Position numbers and translations under genes: made by a program
DNA from: Microbulbifer variabilis
Lineage (GTDB): Bacteria; Pseudomonadota; Gammaproteobacteria; Pseudomonadales; Cellvibrionaceae
Direction: 5' to 3'
Assembly (NCBI RefSeq): GCF_023716485.1
Contig: NZ_CP092418.1
Coordinates: forward strand, 1,347,001 to 1,411,000
DNA length: 64,000 bases
Part shown: in pieces, positions 18,668 to 27,885 of the stretch
Position numbering within the stretch: position 1 is the stretch's first letter
How the letters are laid out: each line of letters begins with the position of its first letter
The notes under the pieces: model-generated
Databases searched by the model: none
Seen by the model: only the letters and a program-made list of their open reading frames with translations
What the model was told of the DNA's origin: nothing

Positions 18668-20058
18668 ATGATAAAAAAAATAATTAAGGCATTATCTTTT
18701 GGTATTATGTTGCTGTACAGCTTGTCAATTCAGGCGGAGACGAGAAGTGCGCTTGTGGGGGGCGGCTGATCGATGGTTTTGGTAATCGGCCAATCGCAAA
18801 TAGTGTGATTTTAATTCGAGGCGACAAAATTGAGGAAGTTGGCACGGTTGAAACGCTTCCCGTTCCCGACGGGTATCAAATTATTTCTACTGAGGGGATG
18901 GATGTCTTACCTGGACTTTGGGAAAATCATGCTCACCTAATGCTCAGTGGACACTCGGACTATGTGCATTGGGATAAACACTACCTACATCGCTTGACCA
19001 ATGAAATAATGCCTGCTAGTGCAATACAATTATTGCTAGCCGGGGTTACTAGTGTTCGTGATTTGGGTGCTCCGCTAGAAGCATCTTTAGAGATAAAGCG
19101 CAAAATCATTTCTGGTGAAATTGCCGGGCCAAGGCTATTTGTTTCCGGACCATTTATCCAACATGAAGTTTATCCTGGCACTGAAGCTTTTCGTTGGTCA
19201 GTCTCTAGTGCCCCTGAAGCAAAAAAGAAAGTAAACTTACTGGCAACAGCTGGTGTCGATATAATTAAGCTGATTGACCATGACAAGATGACTATAGAAG
19301 TTGCTCAAACGGTCGTGGATGAGGCCCATAAGCATGGTTTAAAAGTTGTAGCTCATTCGCACCGCCCAGATGAGATCCGCAGAGGGCTGGCCATAGGTGT
19401 CGATAACTTTGAACATACAGGGCTGACAACAGCACCTGAGTACCCTGAAGATATCATCCAGTTATTAAAAGAGCGCACTGCTAAGGGCCGCGTTGCTGGA
19501 GGCCCGCTTTTCTGGACTCCAACCGTAGAAGGTCTCTGGAACTATAGTAACACTGTGGATAACCCGGAAAGGCTGGATGATACATGCTGGCACAAAGGAC
19601 TAAAACCAGACACTATTGACGATATTAAACAGTCATTGAGAAACCCTGGGCAATTGCAGTACATGCAGTTAACTCCCTTACGTAAACCAACTTTGAAAAA
19701 GAAAATCTCCCAGCTTAAAGATGCTGGTGTGGTGTTTCTTGTGGGGACAGATAGTGGTATCCCAACTAAATTTCATTGCCAAAGCACTTGGAACGAATTG
19801 GCCGTTTTGGTTGAAGAGATGAATTTTTCCGCTATGGATGCAATTCGAGCAGCTACCTACTGGCCCGCAGTAATGATGGGGGTTTCGGACCAATCAGGGA
19901 CTGTATCTAAAGGAAAATTTGCCGATATCATCGCAGTAAGAGGGGATGTGCTGAGGCATATTAACCTTCTATCTAATATCTCATTGGTTATGAAAGGAGG
20001 AGTGCTCTATAAAAAGGGTGGACAGGCAATAGAATCTTACCCAACCTCCCAAAGGTAA
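18668..20058 (+). pseudogene. Exported amidohydrolase, frameshifted in a G6 run
   Basis: The first frame runs from ATG 18668 (RBS AAGGAAA) through a signal peptide (ALSFGIMLLYSLSIQAET) to a TGA at 18767. From about 18757 the other frame continues with GGRLIDGFGNRPIANSVIL and 417 further residues of an imidazolonepropionase-like amidohydrolase. One extra G in the G6 run (18757-18762) would fuse both into one reading frame of about 463 residues. All metal-site motifs are intact downstream: ENHAHL, IIKLID (candidate carboxylated Lys), VVAHSHR, DNFEHTG and GTDSG. So the lesion is recent, phase-variable or a sequencing error. GTG 18805 could restart translation but would give a protein without signal peptide and first strand. 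Confidence 0.85.
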
Positions 20059-20219
20059 AACCGAAGGAATCTCCTCTTAAAATATCAGAAAACAGTCCCA
20101 TATACTCCCGTATAGTGTAAGTTATAGGCCAGTTTGGTAGCTCTAATGATATTTTTATTTTGAGCTTTATGGGAACTGTTTGCTTAGTGGGTAAAATTCA
20201 TGTTCAGAAAATTTAGTTT

Positions 20220-20723
20220 TTAATCATCTAAAAAGAAGTTGTTTTCCGGATTGTAATAGCAAAAATCGTGATCTAGGTTCTTGCGAAAGCAGTAGGGGTC
20301 TTTTGCTTCCATTTCGCCCCATAATCCTAGATTGGAGTAGTATGCAAAGTCTTGCTCAATCTTGAATTTATCTCTGCAATAGTAGGCGTAATTCCAAGCG
20401 GCTCCTCTTGCAACCATTTCTTGATTGATGTTGTATCCATTTACAAATAGATAACCAGTTTCTCTGCCGTATTGATCCCTTCCTGTCGATTGGAAATCCA
20501 CAGTGCCAAATGACAATAAATGATTCAGGGTTTGAGTAGCCTCTGGGCCATATATTTGCGTGCTGGGATAGGTTTCTGGTGCATCAATGCACTGAAGGCG
20601 TATTTCAACATATTCACCAGAAACATATCCGTGAACTGTGTCACCGTCTATTATCCTATAGTTAGTCAGTGGAGCCGCTTGTAATGAAGTGGAGAGCGTA
20701 CACAGCAAAATTAATCTTTTCAT
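20220..20723 (-). CDS. Secreted thermonuclease family protein (SNase-like)
   Basis: A 167-residue protein with a short signal peptide (MKRLILLCTLSTSLQAA) and a staphylococcal-nuclease fold. Catalytic residues are recognisable: Arg42 and Glu50 in IRLQCIDAPET, and Arg87 in DQYGRETG; IDGDTV carries the Ca2+-binding Asp. It probably degrades extracellular or periplasmic DNA/RNA. The C-terminal tail has several Cys and aromatic residues (YYCRDKF, DPYCF, DFCYY), which may form disulfides. Codon use and AT content match the surrounding AT-rich accessory stretch. Confidence 0.85.
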   Translation of the reverse strand: MKRLILLCTLSTSLQAAPLTNYRIIDGDTVHGYVSGEYVEIRLQCIDAPETYPSTQIYGPEATQTLNHLLSFGTVDFQSTGRDQYGRETGYLFVNGYNINQEMVARGAAWNYAYYCRDKFKIEQDFAYYSNLGLWGEMEAKDPYCFRKNLDHDFCYYNPENNFFLDD

Positions 20724-21029
20724 TGGGATTATCTGCGTCGTTGTTTTATGTGCGCAGGATAGGGGGTATTTATTACGTGTTTATTTATAGATTGTGATAG
20801 TAATAAATAGTTTTTGTTAAGGGGTGAGAGTGTTTTGATAGGCGAAAATGAGGATGTTTCTTAATTCTAAGCGGTAGGTATCTAAGATCTGTCTGGAAAT
20901 TTTTATTTTGAAACGTAATCGATAGGGCCCTCGAAATATGATGACCCTAGCGTAAATTAAAATTATGTCAGGATAGAGCGTTCAAGTGGATTCAGTAGTG
21001 TAATATTAAACTTTTTTTGTTCTCTTAGC
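20724..21029. other. Intergenic region, nothing recognised
   Basis: 306 AT-rich bases between the nuclease and tlyA; no ORF, hairpin terminator or repeat of note. Confidence 0.5.
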
Positions 21030-21791
21030 TCATGCTTCTTTATGTGCAGCCCAGAGTAAGAATTCCCGGTTGCCATCGCCACCTTTAATTGGGCTGTTAA
21101 TATATTCTTTAATCTCAAGTCCTAGTTCATCACATAAATATGCAATTTTCTGGCGTACTTGTGGATAGAGGTTTGCATCACGCACCACCCCCCCTTTACC
21201 AATGCCCTCAGGTCCCACCTCGAATTGTGGCTTTACCAGAGTCAACAGCTGGCCTTCGGGTTTTAGTAAAGAAGGCAGCTGCGGCAGTATCAACGTTTGG
21301 GAAATAAAGGATACATCCATCACGATGGCATCAAAGCCAGTATCTGCGTAAGGAGAAAGTTGTGATGCCTCTAAATAACGGGCATTAATTCCTTCGAAGA
21401 GGTGCATACGTGGATCATCTATTAATTTTTGTGCTAGCTGATCTCGTCCTACATCTACCCCTACTACGGAAGTGGCGCCTCTCTGTAACAGGCAGTCACT
21501 AAAGCCTCCAGTAGAGCAGCCTACATCCAGGGCGTGCCAGCCCATAGGGTTTAATCCTGTGTGATCGAGTATCGCGGCAAGTTTTAGGCCGGCGCGGGAA
21601 ACATATTGATCTTCGGGTAGTGCAGTGACTTCTAAGGCGCAGTTCTCACTGACGGATTGCCCAGCTTTGCGCGCCAGCTCCATGGGGCCGCCCTCGGATA
21701 GCGTGACCCTGCCGGCTTCAACCAGTTTTTTGGCGTGGGTGCGGGAATTGGCGAGTTTTCTCTGTACTAGCAGTTGGTCCAAGCGGGTCAT
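21030..21791 (-). CDS. tlyA: TlyA family rRNA 2'-O-methyltransferase
   Basis: A 253-residue protein with an N-terminal S4 RNA-binding domain (RLDQLLVQRKLANSRTHAKK) and an FtsJ/RrmJ-type methyltransferase domain with the SAM loop DVGCSTGGFSDCLLQRGA. TlyA homologues methylate cytidines in 16S and 23S rRNA; they were formerly called hemolysins. The catalytic lysine-type motif TLVKPQFEVG is also present. It has a cytoplasmic location and is divergent from nhaA. Confidence 0.88.
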   Translation of the reverse strand: MTRLDQLLVQRKLANSRTHAKKLVEAGRVTLSEGGPMELARKAGQSVSENCALEVTALPEDQYVSRAGLKLAAILDHTGLNPMGWHALDVGCSTGGFSDCLLQRGATSVVGVDVGRDQLAQKLIDDPRMHLFEGINARYLEASQLSPYADTGFDAIVMDVSFISQTLILPQLPSLLKPEGQLLTLVKPQFEVGPEGIGKGGVVRDANLYPQVRQKIAYLCDELGLEIKEYINSPIKGGDGNREFLLWAAHKEA

Positions 21792-21915
21792 GTTTTGCTA
21801 CTGGGTCCTGTCAAATGGTTAAGAATAGTGTGGCCATGCTAACCTCTGGCTCCCATAGGTAGAAGTGTGGCTCCGTTTCTAGTCGGGCTACTCTTTACTA
21901 AAGAGGGGGTTGTCG

Positions 21916-23409
21916 ATGGCAAAAAGCGTTCTGAATAAGTTCAAGATCCGCAAAGGAAAGGTTTTTGAGGCGCCTTTAGAACAGGCTTTTGGGCGGCTGG
22001 TGACACCTTTTGAAGAGTTTATCCACCGGCAGAGCAGCAGTGGTATTTTACTGATGCTTTCTGCGCTGGCGGCGCTCATTATCGCAAACTCCCCTCTGGA
22101 AGATGTCTACATAACCCTTTTGCATATGCCCATCAGTTTCACTGTGGGAAATTGGGAGTTTTCTTTATCGCTACACCACTGGATTAATGAAGGTCTTATG
22201 ACGATCTTCTTTTTTTTAGTGGGCTTGGAGCTCAAGCGGGAATTTATGGTAGGGGAGCTGTCCGATTTACGCCATGCGGTACTACCTGTAATGGCGGCAA
22301 TCGGTGGCATGGTGGTGCCAGCATTGATTTATGCGGCGTTCAATGCTGGCGGTGAGGCGGAGCGCGGTTGGGGAATCCCCATGGCCACGGACATCGCTTT
22401 TGCCGTGGGCTGTATTGCCTTATTGGGTAATCGCGTGCCTCGCGCGGTTGTGACTTTCTTAGTGGCCCTGGCTATTGTTGATGACTTGGGCGCCATTCTG
22501 GTGATCGCTATCTGGTATACAGAGCAGGTAAATATGACCGCGCTGATCGCTGCGGGTTGCCTGGTTGTGATTATGTGGTTGCTGAAGGCGGCTGGCGTGC
22601 GTAACTCCCCCCCCTATGTATTTGTGGGCATTCTGCTGTGGTATGAATTTTATCTGGCCGGAGTTCACGCCACCATTGCGGGGGTCATAACTGCAATGGC
22701 GCTGCCGGCGAAGCCCAAGTACGATCCAGTGGCGTTTAGTTCCTTTGTTAAAGATATTATCCGCAGCTTCGATCGCTGTTTCCGTCCCGGTGATAAAATC
22801 ATTGCCAATGATGCCTTACGCGCACGGGTTATGGCCCTAGGCAGTGGCGTTAACCTGGCGCAGTCTCCTCTGCAGCGTATGGAAACCCGCCTGCACACTC
22901 CGGTTGGCTTTCTGGTGATTCCCATCTTTGCGCTTGCTAATGCAGGTATTCCCTTCGATAGCTTTACTAGCTCAAGTGCAGTTTTCAATCCGGTAACCCT
23001 GGGGGTAATCGCTGGGCTGGTATTCGGAAAGCTGATTGGGATTGTGGGGGCTACTTGGATCGGTTGGAAATTAGGCTTGGGCAGCTTACCTAAGTTGGCT
23101 AATTTTCAGCATATCATTGGCGTGGCATTACTCGGCGGTATCGGCTTTACTATGTCGATCTTTATTGCCGAATTGGCGTTCAGTTACCAGAACAACCTGT
23201 TGAATCAGGCCAAGGCAGGTATCTTGCTGGCTTCTGTAATTGCCGGTATCGCCGGTTTCCTGGTACTGCGCACTGCGCCGGTTACCGAAGAGTTTGATGT
23301 ACAGGCCGATGGTCGGGAACCTGAGCCTGCGGGGGGCAGTGAAGCTCAGCAAGAAGGCTTAGAGAAGCAAGATAGCTCCCCTCAGGAAAATCCCGGTCGT
23401 CAACGTTGA
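21916..23409 (+). CDS. nhaA: Na+/H+ antiporter NhaA
   Basis: A 497-residue inner-membrane antiporter with about 12 hydrophobic segments that exchanges Na+ for H+, important for salt and alkaline pH tolerance in marine bacteria. Conserved acidic residues lie in ATDIAFAVG and IVDDLGAIL, corresponding to D133 and D163/D164 of E. coli NhaA. The C-terminus has an unusual polar extension of about 35 residues (rich in Glu, Gln, Pro). The ATG at 21916 is used rather than TTG 21910 because the GAGGGGG Shine-Dalgarno is well spaced from it. Confidence 0.92.
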   Translation: MAKSVLNKFKIRKGKVFEAPLEQAFGRLVTPFEEFIHRQSSSGILLMLSALAALIIANSPLEDVYITLLHMPISFTVGNWEFSLSLHHWINEGLMTIFFFLVGLELKREFMVGELSDLRHAVLPVMAAIGGMVVPALIYAAFNAGGEAERGWGIPMATDIAFAVGCIALLGNRVPRAVVTFLVALAIVDDLGAILVIAIWYTEQVNMTALIAAGCLVVIMWLLKAAGVRNSPPYVFVGILLWYEFYLAGVHATIAGVITAMALPAKPKYDPVAFSSFVKDIIRSFDRCFRPGDKIIANDALRARVMALGSGVNLAQSPLQRMETRLHTPVGFLVIPIFALANAGIPFDSFTSSSAVFNPVTLGVIAGLVFGKLIGIVGATWIGWKLGLGSLPKLANFQHIIGVALLGGIGFTMSIFIAELAFSYQNNLLNQAKAGILLASVIAGIAGFLVLRTAPVTEEFDVQADGREPEPAGGSEAQQEGLEKQDSSPQENPGRQR

Positions 23410-23506
23410 GGGGCATCCCGGCCTGGTCCCGTCATAGCAGGCCGTTTTGGGGTTTTCCCGGCTGAGTAAACTTCCAGATGTGAAATAAATTTCAAGAGAA
23501 ATAATA

Positions 23507-24877
23507 ATGAAACAAGTAGTAAAGGCGGTGTGTCTGTTGCCAATTCTGGCTGCACCTCTATTTCTTGTCGCCTGCGAGGGTAAAGCGCGATCAGAGGATA
23601 AGTTACGAGAAGCAGTAGAGGTTAAAGGGCAAAAAACTGCAATAGCAGGGAAAGGGGATATGTCCATGGATACAGTGGCCAGGGACTATGTTGCCCTGGT
23701 GTTGGAATTGGGTAATCACGACAAGAGTTATGTCGATGCCTATTATGGCCCGGCGCAGTGGCGAGAGCAGGCGGAGCAGAGCCCGGCCAGCCCGGCGGAT
23801 ATTGCCAAACGCGGTAATGCCCTCATCGCTCTGCTACCCGAAGAGGGCGTGGCGGATGGTTCTCTTGACGGCCTGCGTCTACACTACCTGCGAACTCAAC
23901 TGGCTGCGCTGGTGGCTCACGCCCGCAGCCTTGCTGGCGAAAGCGAGCGCAACTTTGCCAAAGAAGCGCGCGAGCTTTATGACACCGAGCCCCCCAGGCA
24001 AAATTTCACTAGTTTCGATCCATTCTTGCAGGAGTTGGATGAGCTGTTGCCCGGTAATGAGCCCCTAAGTGCGCGAGTGCAGGCGTTTCGGCAGCAGTAT
24101 GAAATCCCAGTGGACAAGCTCCAAGAGGTTTTTGATGCAGCCATTGCGGAGTGTCGCAAGCGCACCAAGCAGTATATTCCGCTGCCACAGGATGAAAATT
24201 TTGCCCTTGAATATGTCAGTGACAAACCCTGGAGTGGTTACAACTGGTATCAGGGAGGAGCGCATAGCCTGATACAGGTGAACAGTGGCTTGCCGATTAC
24301 TATTGATCGCGCGATCGACCTTGGCTGCCATGAAGGCTACCCGGGCCATCACACCTATAACGCGCTGTTGGAACAGACGTTGGTGGAAGACCGTGGCTGG
24401 GTGGAATACAGTGTGTATCCGCTGTTCAGCCCCCAATCTCTGATTGCCGAGGGCAGTGCCAATTACGGTATCGATCTGGCCTTTCCTGGGGAGGAAAAAA
24501 ACCGCTTCGAGATGGAGGTGCTTTATCCCCTCGCCGGGTTGGACCCACAAAGTGCGCAAAATTATGAGCGGGTGATGGGACTGGTGGATAAGCTCAGTTT
24601 TGCCGGCAATGAAATTGCTCGGCAGTATATCGATGGTGAAATTGCCCCAGAGCAAGTTGCGGTACTGTTTGAGAAATACACTCTGATGAGCCCGGCCAAG
24701 GCAAAGCAGCGCAAGGATTTTGTCGATGCCTACGGTGCCTATGTAATTAATTACAACTGGGGCAAAAAACTGGTAGCTGATTATGTGGAGCGAGATACAA
24801 ACAGTGCACAAGAGCGCTGGCAGCGTTTCGCCAAGCTGTTGTCGTCGCCACGCTTACCCTCTTCGCTAGACTGGTAG
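23507..24877 (+). CDS. DUF885-related lipoprotein, short form
   Basis: A 456-residue lipoprotein: signal and lipobox ILAAPLFLVAC, with Cys near residue 23. It carries CHEGYPGHHTYNALLE, the zinc-type motif of the DUF885 group, and IAEGSANYGIDL in the place of the usual EGW motif. It is about 150 residues shorter than the other three members, mainly in the N-terminal half. It probably acts in the periplasm; substrate unknown. The MmcQ gene follows 9 nt after its stop. Confidence 0.78.
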   Translation: MKQVVKAVCLLPILAAPLFLVACEGKARSEDKLREAVEVKGQKTAIAGKGDMSMDTVARDYVALVLELGNHDKSYVDAYYGPAQWREQAEQSPASPADIAKRGNALIALLPEEGVADGSLDGLRLHYLRTQLAALVAHARSLAGESERNFAKEARELYDTEPPRQNFTSFDPFLQELDELLPGNEPLSARVQAFRQQYEIPVDKLQEVFDAAIAECRKRTKQYIPLPQDENFALEYVSDKPWSGYNWYQGGAHSLIQVNSGLPITIDRAIDLGCHEGYPGHHTYNALLEQTLVEDRGWVEYSVYPLFSPQSLIAEGSANYGIDLAFPGEEKNRFEMEVLYPLAGLDPQSAQNYERVMGLVDKLSFAGNEIARQYIDGEIAPEQVAVLFEKYTLMSPAKAKQRKDFVDAYGAYVINYNWGKKLVADYVERDTNSAQERWQRFAKLLSSPRLPSSLDW

Positions 24878-24886
24878 GCGCTAACA

Positions 24887-25267
24887 ATGCACAAGGCGGA
24901 ACTGCGGAGTTATTTACTTGCGCGACCAGAGGCGATTGAGGACTTCCCCTTTGGTCCCGATGTTGCGGTGTACAAGATTAAGGGGCGTATGTTCGCGACT
25001 CTCAGCCGTTATCGCGAGGTAGATGCGACTAATTTAAAGTGTGATCCCGACGAGGCTCAAGCCCTGCGGGATATCTTCCCTGGCGTGCTGCCGGGTTACC
25101 ATATGAACAAGAAGCACTGGAATACTGTATTGCTCGATGGCACAGTGCCGGATTATGAAATTGAGCGGATGGCGGATCGCTCCTATGGCCTGGTGGTTAA
25201 GGGGCTGCGTAAAATTGAGCGGCAACCCCTTGAGCTGGCTTATGGCACGGATACCCTCTACCGCTAG
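24887..25267 (+). CDS. MmcQ/YjbR family DNA-binding protein
   Basis: A 126-residue protein with the MmcQ/YjbR signature: FPFGPDVAVYKIKGRMFA near the N-terminus and PGYHMNKKHWNTVLLDG in the middle. The CyaY-like fold has been linked to DNA binding, but the role is poorly defined. It is tightly linked to the DUF885 lipoprotein upstream (9 nt gap), and the thioredoxin gene follows 39 nt downstream. Confidence 0.85.
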   Translation: MHKAELRSYLLARPEAIEDFPFGPDVAVYKIKGRMFATLSRYREVDATNLKCDPDEAQALRDIFPGVLPGYHMNKKHWNTVLLDGTVPDYEIERMADRSYGLVVKGLRKIERQPLELAYGTDTLYR

Positions 25268-25306
25268 AACCTCAGCAGATTAGCAAGACATTACTCAGGA
25301 GAGTTT

Positions 25307-26161
25307 GTGAACGATTTTATTGTCGATGTAACGGCAGAAAACGCCCAGCAGGTACTCATTGAAGAATCCATGAATCGCCCGGTTCTGGTGGATTTCTGGG
25401 CCGATTGGTGCGAGCCGTGCAAACAGCTGATGCCAGTTTTGGAAAAGCTCGCGAATGAATATGCAGGCCAGTTCCTCCTGGCAAAAGTGAATGCCGACAC
25501 CGAGCAGATGATCGCCGGCCAGCTGGGGGTACGCAGCTTACCTACAGTTATGCTGCTCAAAGAGGGGCAGCCGGTAGATGGCTTTGCCGGGGTGCAGCCG
25601 GAAAGCCAGATTCGTGAAATGCTCGATAAATATCTGCCCAAACCCTGGGACATCAAATTGCAGCAGGCCCAGGCGCTGATTGGTGAGGGCAAGGTGGATG
25701 AAGCCCTGCCGTTGCTGCGCCAGGCTTACGCTGAATCCTCCGAGCGGGTGGATATCGCCAAACACTTGGCGGCGTTGCTGCTCGATCAAAACCGCGCTGC
25801 GGAAGCAGAAACCGTGCTCAGCAAAATTCTGCTGGCGGATCAGGATGCAGAATACCAGCGCCTGATGGCCCAGCTGGAGCTAAAACAACAGGCGGCGGAT
25901 ACCCCCGAGATTCAGGCGCTGCAGAAGGCCCTGGAGCAGAACCCACAGGATTATGATTCTGCCTATAAGCTGGCGGTACAGTACAGTCAGGCCAATCGTC
26001 ACGAGGAAGCCCTGGAGCTGTTGTTGGATATCCTGCGCAAGGATATGAATTTTGCCGATGGCGCGGCCAAGCAGGCATTTCTCGATATGGTGAAAAGCTT
26101 GGGTGCCGGCGACCCCATCGCCACCCAATATCAGCGCAAGCTGATGACGTTGATGTTCTAG
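25307..26161 (+). CDS. Thioredoxin-TPR protein, CnoX/YbbN-like
   Basis: A 284-residue protein: a thioredoxin domain (residues about 1-110) with Cys35-Glu-Pro-Cys38, then TPR-like helices (QAQALIGEGKVDEALPLLRQ and onward). This is the CnoX (YbbN) architecture, a holdase that hands damaged proteins to GroEL/DnaK. E. coli CnoX lacks the first active-site Cys; this one has the complete CxxC and so probably retains oxidoreductase activity. The start is GTG 25307 with AGGAGA upstream. Confidence 0.87.
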   Translation: MNDFIVDVTAENAQQVLIEESMNRPVLVDFWADWCEPCKQLMPVLEKLANEYAGQFLLAKVNADTEQMIAGQLGVRSLPTVMLLKEGQPVDGFAGVQPESQIREMLDKYLPKPWDIKLQQAQALIGEGKVDEALPLLRQAYAESSERVDIAKHLAALLLDQNRAAEAETVLSKILLADQDAEYQRLMAQLELKQQAADTPEIQALQKALEQNPQDYDSAYKLAVQYSQANRHEEALELLLDILRKDMNFADGAAKQAFLDMVKSLGAGDPIATQYQRKLMTLMF

Positions 26162-26183
26162 ACGTTTCAATCGTATTGCACTG

Positions 26184-26208
26184 TAAAGGGGCCTTGAAGG
26201 CCCCTTTA
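26184..26208 (+). terminator. Hairpin after thioredoxin gene
   Basis: AAAGGGGCCT / AGGCCCCTTT stem, strong, with only a short T-rich tail. It is a probable terminator. Confidence 0.6.
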
Positions 26209-26240
26209 CTTTATACACCGTTGAATAGTGAATCAGCAGA

Positions 26241-26570
26241 ATGCATAAGCTCTGTATCTATATACCCTCAAGTCATCTGGAAGTTGTCAAAAAAGCTCTG
26301 TTTAACGCCGGAGCTGGCAGAATCGGCGACTACGACAGTTGTTGCTGGCAGGTATTGGGTGTCGGTCAGTTCCGGCCACTAGCGGGCAGTCAGCCGTTTA
26401 TTGGTGAGTCCGGGCAGATAGAGCAGGTAGAGGAATATCGGGTTGAGATGGCGTGTGCCGATGAGTCTGTGGATGCAGCACTTGAAGCCCTCTACCAGGC
26501 ACATCCTTACGAGGAGCCGGCCTTTGACCTTTGGCGCCTGGATGAGCGTTGTGGCGGCAAAATTCGCTAG
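26241..26570 (+). CDS. Stand-alone NIF3-associated (YqfO insert) domain protein
   Basis: A 109-residue protein matching the PII/CutA-like domain that is inserted in long NIF3/YqfO proteins: NAGAGRIGDYDSCCWQ, GQFRPLAGSQPFIG, VEEYRVEM and AHPYEEPAFDLW are near-consensus. The flanking dinuclear-metal NIF3 halves are absent, so this is the free-standing version common in proteobacteria. Function is unknown; the trimeric domain may sense a small molecule or metal. Confidence 0.85.
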   Translation: MHKLCIYIPSSHLEVVKKALFNAGAGRIGDYDSCCWQVLGVGQFRPLAGSQPFIGESGQIEQVEEYRVEMACADESVDAALEALYQAHPYEEPAFDLWRLDERCGGKIR

Positions 26571-26613
26571 TGACAGGATATAAACAGTATCCTGCCATTC
26601 GCGAGAGAGGACT

Positions 26614-27141
26614 TTAAAGGTTATCCAGTGCCTGCTGGCGCTGCTGACTGTTTTCTTTTAGCGCTTGAACCTCTTTCAAAATCTGTGAAATCCGGCTATC
26701 GCCCTCACGGTTCTCCTGCAATAGCTGTGCCTGGGGGCCTTGTGGCTGAGCATCGTTGCTGGGTGTGGCGGGTAGGGTATTGATGGGTTTTATCCGATGT
26801 ATACGTACATGAGTATCCAGGCCCTCGGGTATCGAATCAGAGAAGTGCCAATTGCCCTCACTGTCCCGCCAGCTAAATACCTCCCTGGTCTGTTTATGTT
26901 GCTCTTCTGGCAAAAGGCCACTGGATTCCACCAGGGTTTCCAGTTGCTCGGCAGATTTCTGAGTACTGTCGCTTACCGCTTGAATGGCGCGTTGGCCTTG
27001 CTGGCGAACTGTGTCCAGAGTCTTCTGATCGGGAAGCCAGTCTTGGGGAGACATAATCGGTTTGCCATCGGGGCCGGGAATCAACATGGGTAAGCCCACG
27101 CCTACTAATAACAGTACCGCAAGCATATAGGCGTATTTCAT
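26614..27141 (-). CDS. DUF4124 domain exported protein
   Basis: A 175-residue protein with an N-terminal hydrophobic signal or anchor (YAYMLAVLLLVGVGLPMLI) and a DUF4124 motif (SWRDSEGNWHFSDSIPEG, residues about 97-114). The C-terminus is a Gln-rich helix. The start at 27141, behind AAGGAT, is preferred to an ORF opening at 27189. Function unknown; it probably faces the periplasm. Confidence 0.78.
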   Translation of the reverse strand: MKYAYMLAVLLLVGVGLPMLIPGPDGKPIMSPQDWLPDQKTLDTVRQQGQRAIQAVSDSTQKSAEQLETLVESSGLLPEEQHKQTREVFSWRDSEGNWHFSDSIPEGLDTHVRIHRIKPINTLPATPSNDAQPQGPQAQLLQENREGDSRISQILKEVQALKENSQQRQQALDNL

Positions 27142-27243
27142 TGGAACATCCTTTTTAAGTGTACTCAGGTGGGTGAGTGCTTCTCCCACCCAGAGTCCTC
27201 TTCCAGTGCACTATCTTCAGCTTGGCTCGCGCTGCAGCTACCA

Positions 27244-27783
27244 CTATAGCTTCCGCGAAATAACGCCCCGGTGCAGCTGGTATTGCCCCTGTTCCGTGTC
27301 GGTGAAATAGTGCTTAAGAGTTTTATGCATGATCGGGAAGGCAATTTCAGCCCAGGGGATTTCTTCCTGGCGAAATAGTGACACTTCTAGTGATTCCGGC
27401 CCGGGGCCAAAATTCGTATCGGTAAGCTCTCCGCGATACATCAGGTAAACCTGATTGATATGCGGAATGTCATAAATTGAATAAAGCTCGTCCACACGAA
27501 TGCTGGCACGTGCTTCTTCCCAGGATTCGCGCAAAGCACCTTCTTCACTGGTTTCACCGTTTTCCATAAAACCGGCGGGCAGGGTCCAGAGTCCCAGGCG
27601 CGGCTCAATGGCGCGTTTACACAGTAAGACCCGGTCTTCCAGGTAGGGTAAAACACCGACAATCACACGCGGGTTGATATAGTGGATGGTGCCGCAATTG
27701 CCACAGAGGTGGCGAGGGCGGTCATCGCCTTGGGGGATGGAAAATGTGACGGCATTACTGCCGCATTGGCTACAAAATTTCAT
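27244..27783 (-). CDS. Nudix hydrolase with zinc ribbon (NADH-pyrophosphatase-like)
   Basis: A 179-residue protein starting MKFCSQCG, a four-Cys zinc ribbon (CSQC...CGNC), followed by a Nudix box (GFMENGETSEEGALRESWEEA: G-x5-E-x7-R-E-x2-E-E). It hydrolyses a nucleoside diphosphate linked to another moiety; NADH, FAD or ADP-ribose are typical for this branch. An ATG at 27804 is possible, but the ribbon normally begins at the second Met. It is divergent from the RND operon. Confidence 0.85.
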   Translation of the reverse strand: MKFCSQCGSNAVTFSIPQGDDRPRHLCGNCGTIHYINPRVIVGVLPYLEDRVLLCKRAIEPRLGLWTLPAGFMENGETSEEGALRESWEEARASIRVDELYSIYDIPHINQVYLMYRGELTDTNFGPGPESLEVSLFRQEEIPWAEIAFPIMHKTLKHYFTDTEQGQYQLHRGVISRKL

Positions 27784-27885
27784 GGCGTCAGTATACCCAT
27801 GCAAGATTCCAGCGCCAGCTTCCAGCTTTTTGACGCCTATAGTTGTTAAAGGTGTTGAAGTTCATAGGGCGGTGCCAGCTTTACT

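Noticed and set aside
18805..20058. Intact amidohydrolase starting at GTG 18805
   Set aside because: It would lack the signal peptide and first conserved strand, and has no RBS; the upstream frame with RBS and signal peptide shows the original start.
26574..26594. Hairpin CAGGATA-N7-TATCCTG after the NIF3-like gene
   Set aside because: No T tract follows and the stem is short; not called a terminator.
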